Positions 57,401-60,400 of a stretch of 64,000 bases of DNA are shown here, piece by piece. The stretch is taken from the NCBI GenBank assembly GCA_034401795.1, contig CM067370.1, positions 105,379,387-105,443,386 of the forward strand, given 5' to 3'. Position numbers and translations under genes: made by a program. Position 1 is the stretch's first letter. Each line of letters begins with the position of its first letter. Source of the stretch: Chaetoderma sp. LZ-2023a (lineage: Eukaryota; Mollusca; Caudofoveata; Chaetodermatida; Chaetodermatidae). The notes beneath the pieces are model-generated. The model made no database searches. It was given only the letters and a program-made list of their open reading frames with translations, and was not told the origin of the DNA.

Positions 57401-60400
57401 TCAATACAGGTAAGCTGTTGACTATTTTGATACTAAATTGACTGGGAGCTGTTGCTGTAGGCAGCAACAGCTCCCAATCAAACTAGTTTCAAAATATTAC
57501 AACAGAAAGTTTATTAATTTGAGAATTCATCAAAGACAATTCGTACACTTGTGACAGACCGTCATCATGTCAGCTAACATGTGATGTTATGATGTCAAAT
57601 GTTTGAGTGACAGATCCTATCCCTCTGTTAATTGGCTGTAACAAATTAGCTTTTGGAGACAAATTATCATGATGCCTAACTTCCATTTATAAGGAACTGC
57701 CATCTTCTGACCCCAAAAGCATGTGTTTGTTATAGACAAGTTTTAAGGTAGTCCACTTGATCTTTGCCTGATTATAATAGAAGTGTTTGCTTAGGTAATT
57801 CAGTTGTTTTATTAGTCTCCTCCTGGTAAAACCGGGGGTGGGGGGGGGGGACTATAGGTTTGCACTCCGTCTGTCTGTCCGTCTGTCGCAGTGGGTTTTC
57901 CGCACTTTTTTCGCAGTCCTTCAAGGTTCAACTGAGAATTGGTATATTGCTTTGTTATGAGAAGTTACAGACCAAGTTGGAGTTTCAGGCGTATGCATCA
58001 ATTTTTGATGGAGTTATGCCCCCTTTCGACTTAAGAAATAGGAAAAATATCGGCTTTCCGCACATTTTATCGCACTCCTTCAAGATATTTAAGCGAAAGT
58101 CGGTGCATCGCTTTAGTATAGGGAGTTACAGAGCAAGTTCAAGTTTCAGACATTTTCGTCAATTCTTCATGGAGTTATATGCCCCCTTTCGGCATGAAAT
58201 ACAAAATATATTAGTTTTCCGCACCTTTTTCGCAGTCTTTCAAGATATTATACTGAGAACCTCTACATTGCTTTTTTATGAGAAGTTACAAACCAAGTTG
58301 GAGTTTCAGGCATATGCTTAAATTTCTGATGGAGTTATGCCCCTTTCGACTTAAGAAATACGAAAAATGACTTAAGAATACAAAAAATATCAGCTTTCCG
58401 CACTTTATTCGCACATTTAAGCGAGAATCGGTGCATCACTTTAGTATAAGGAGTTACAGAGCACGTTCAAGTTTTCGCCAATTTTTCATGGAGTTATGCC
58501 CCCTTTCGACTTATGCAATACAAAAAATATTAGTTTTCCCCATTTTTCGCAGTCTTTCAAGATATTGTACTGAGAACTGCTACATTGCTTTGTTATGAGA
58601 AGTTACAGACCAAGTTCGAGTTTCAGACGTATGCGTAAATTTTTGATGGAGTTATGCCCCCTTTCGACCTATGAAATACGAAAAATATTATTTTTCCGCC
58701 CTTTTTCTTGCAGTCTTTCAAGATATTCAACTGAGAATTGGTACATTACTTTACTATGAGAAATTACAGTTCGAGTTTCAGGCATTTGCGTCATTTTTTT
58801 ATGTGGAGTTATGTCCCCTTTCGACTTATGAAATACAAACATATCAGCTTTCAAGACTTTCCTTCTTCACCATATATACATGTAACTGAGACTTGGTTTA
58901 TTGCTATGTTATGAGAAGTTACAGATTAAGTTCGAGTTTCAGCTGCTTTTGACAATTTTTAATGAAATTTTTAACTGTCAGTCTCTAAAGATTTATATCA
59001 GCAGGTAGGGGACATGTATTGCAAAGCAATACTTACAGAGTGCTTGTTGTGATTATTGTAGGCCGGGTATAGATGGCATGGACAGCATCAGTCGACGGGC
59101 ACAGCGAGGACGGGAGCAGGCTCTCCTTGATGACCCCGCTAAGGTAATAATAGTACATCAAATAAAGTAACTTCCAGAGACATTTTGTAAGTCAGTGTAA
59201 ACAGAATGTAAACAAAGAACATTGGCCGTTTACTGGTCACAGGCACCAAGGGCTATAACTCTCATGATTTAGAAATAATATGGATACAGAAAAATATGGA
59301 TTCTTGAAAGATGTTCCACTGATTTAGCTATTTATAGCGCCATTTCAGTGAAAATCTTTCAAAAAAAATTTTTCTCGCCTACCGATCACTTATCTACCCT
59401 GAAATGTGTCACCTGGAAACTATTAACCCTTTACAAGTAAAGATTTGTCAAGAAAATTAACATTATTGCTCAGTCAATGTTCATTTGGAAGCCAAAATAA
59501 GACTACTTTTGAAAATTTGTCACTAAAATGTCTGGCTCGAGAGATAACCGAGCCAGTCATTCCAGTGATAAATTTAAAATGTTTTCTCGTGGCCTGCAAA
59601 TGCGTATTTTTGAAACAGAGGCCACTCTTGGCCAGCTTGACTTGTAAGGTGTTGTTTTAACCCTTTAACACTCAAGTCAGTCAAAAACCGCTTCTGTAGA
59701 GGTCTTGGGAAATGTTCATTTACAGATCAAGAGATTATTTTTGCAAATTTACCACTAGTGACTGGCTTGATAATCGAGCGAGTCATTCCAGTGGTAAATT
59801 TTGAAAAATAATCTCTTGGTCTTCAAATGGATATTTTCTGTGAGAAGAATTAAAATTTCTTGAACAAATTTAATGGTTAAATGGTTAAAGTTTCTATGTA
59901 AGCAATAGGATGCATGTTGTTACTAGCTGAACCATATTGGTCAATCAAGAAACACCACTACGCCTCGACAAATTGCTACTATTTCTAGCCCTGTGATAAT
60001 GGACCTTTCCAGTTTATCCATCCAGTCATCATATGATGTCATAATCAACTATGTGATGCATAGTATGATGTCATAATCATGACATCATGAATAACGTAAT
60101 TGAGTGCATCATGAACGCATAATTTGTGACGGGCTAAAGCGTTGTTGTACGAATTGTATGGCTTTACTATTTAATGAACATGCCAGTGGCAGCAACAGTG
60201 CCCAGTCAAATTAGTTTCAAATATTCAACAGCTTACCTGTATAGTTTTTGTCTAGCCTGCGAACAGAAAGCGAGACATATGTGTCACTTTTCCGATGGCA
60301 ACGACGGCTATGTTAAGTTTTTGCGTTTAGCAAAACTTCTCAGCTTATATTTCAGGATAAATTAATCTGATTGTAACTAAACTTGCCTATGTCATTGCCT

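Noticed and set aside
57860-58321. A 153-codon + strand frame with repeating sequence
   Set aside because: It lies on the tandem array with a unit near 160 bases; the same repeat recurs at 63570, and unit lengths that are not multiples of three would break the frame in neighbouring units.
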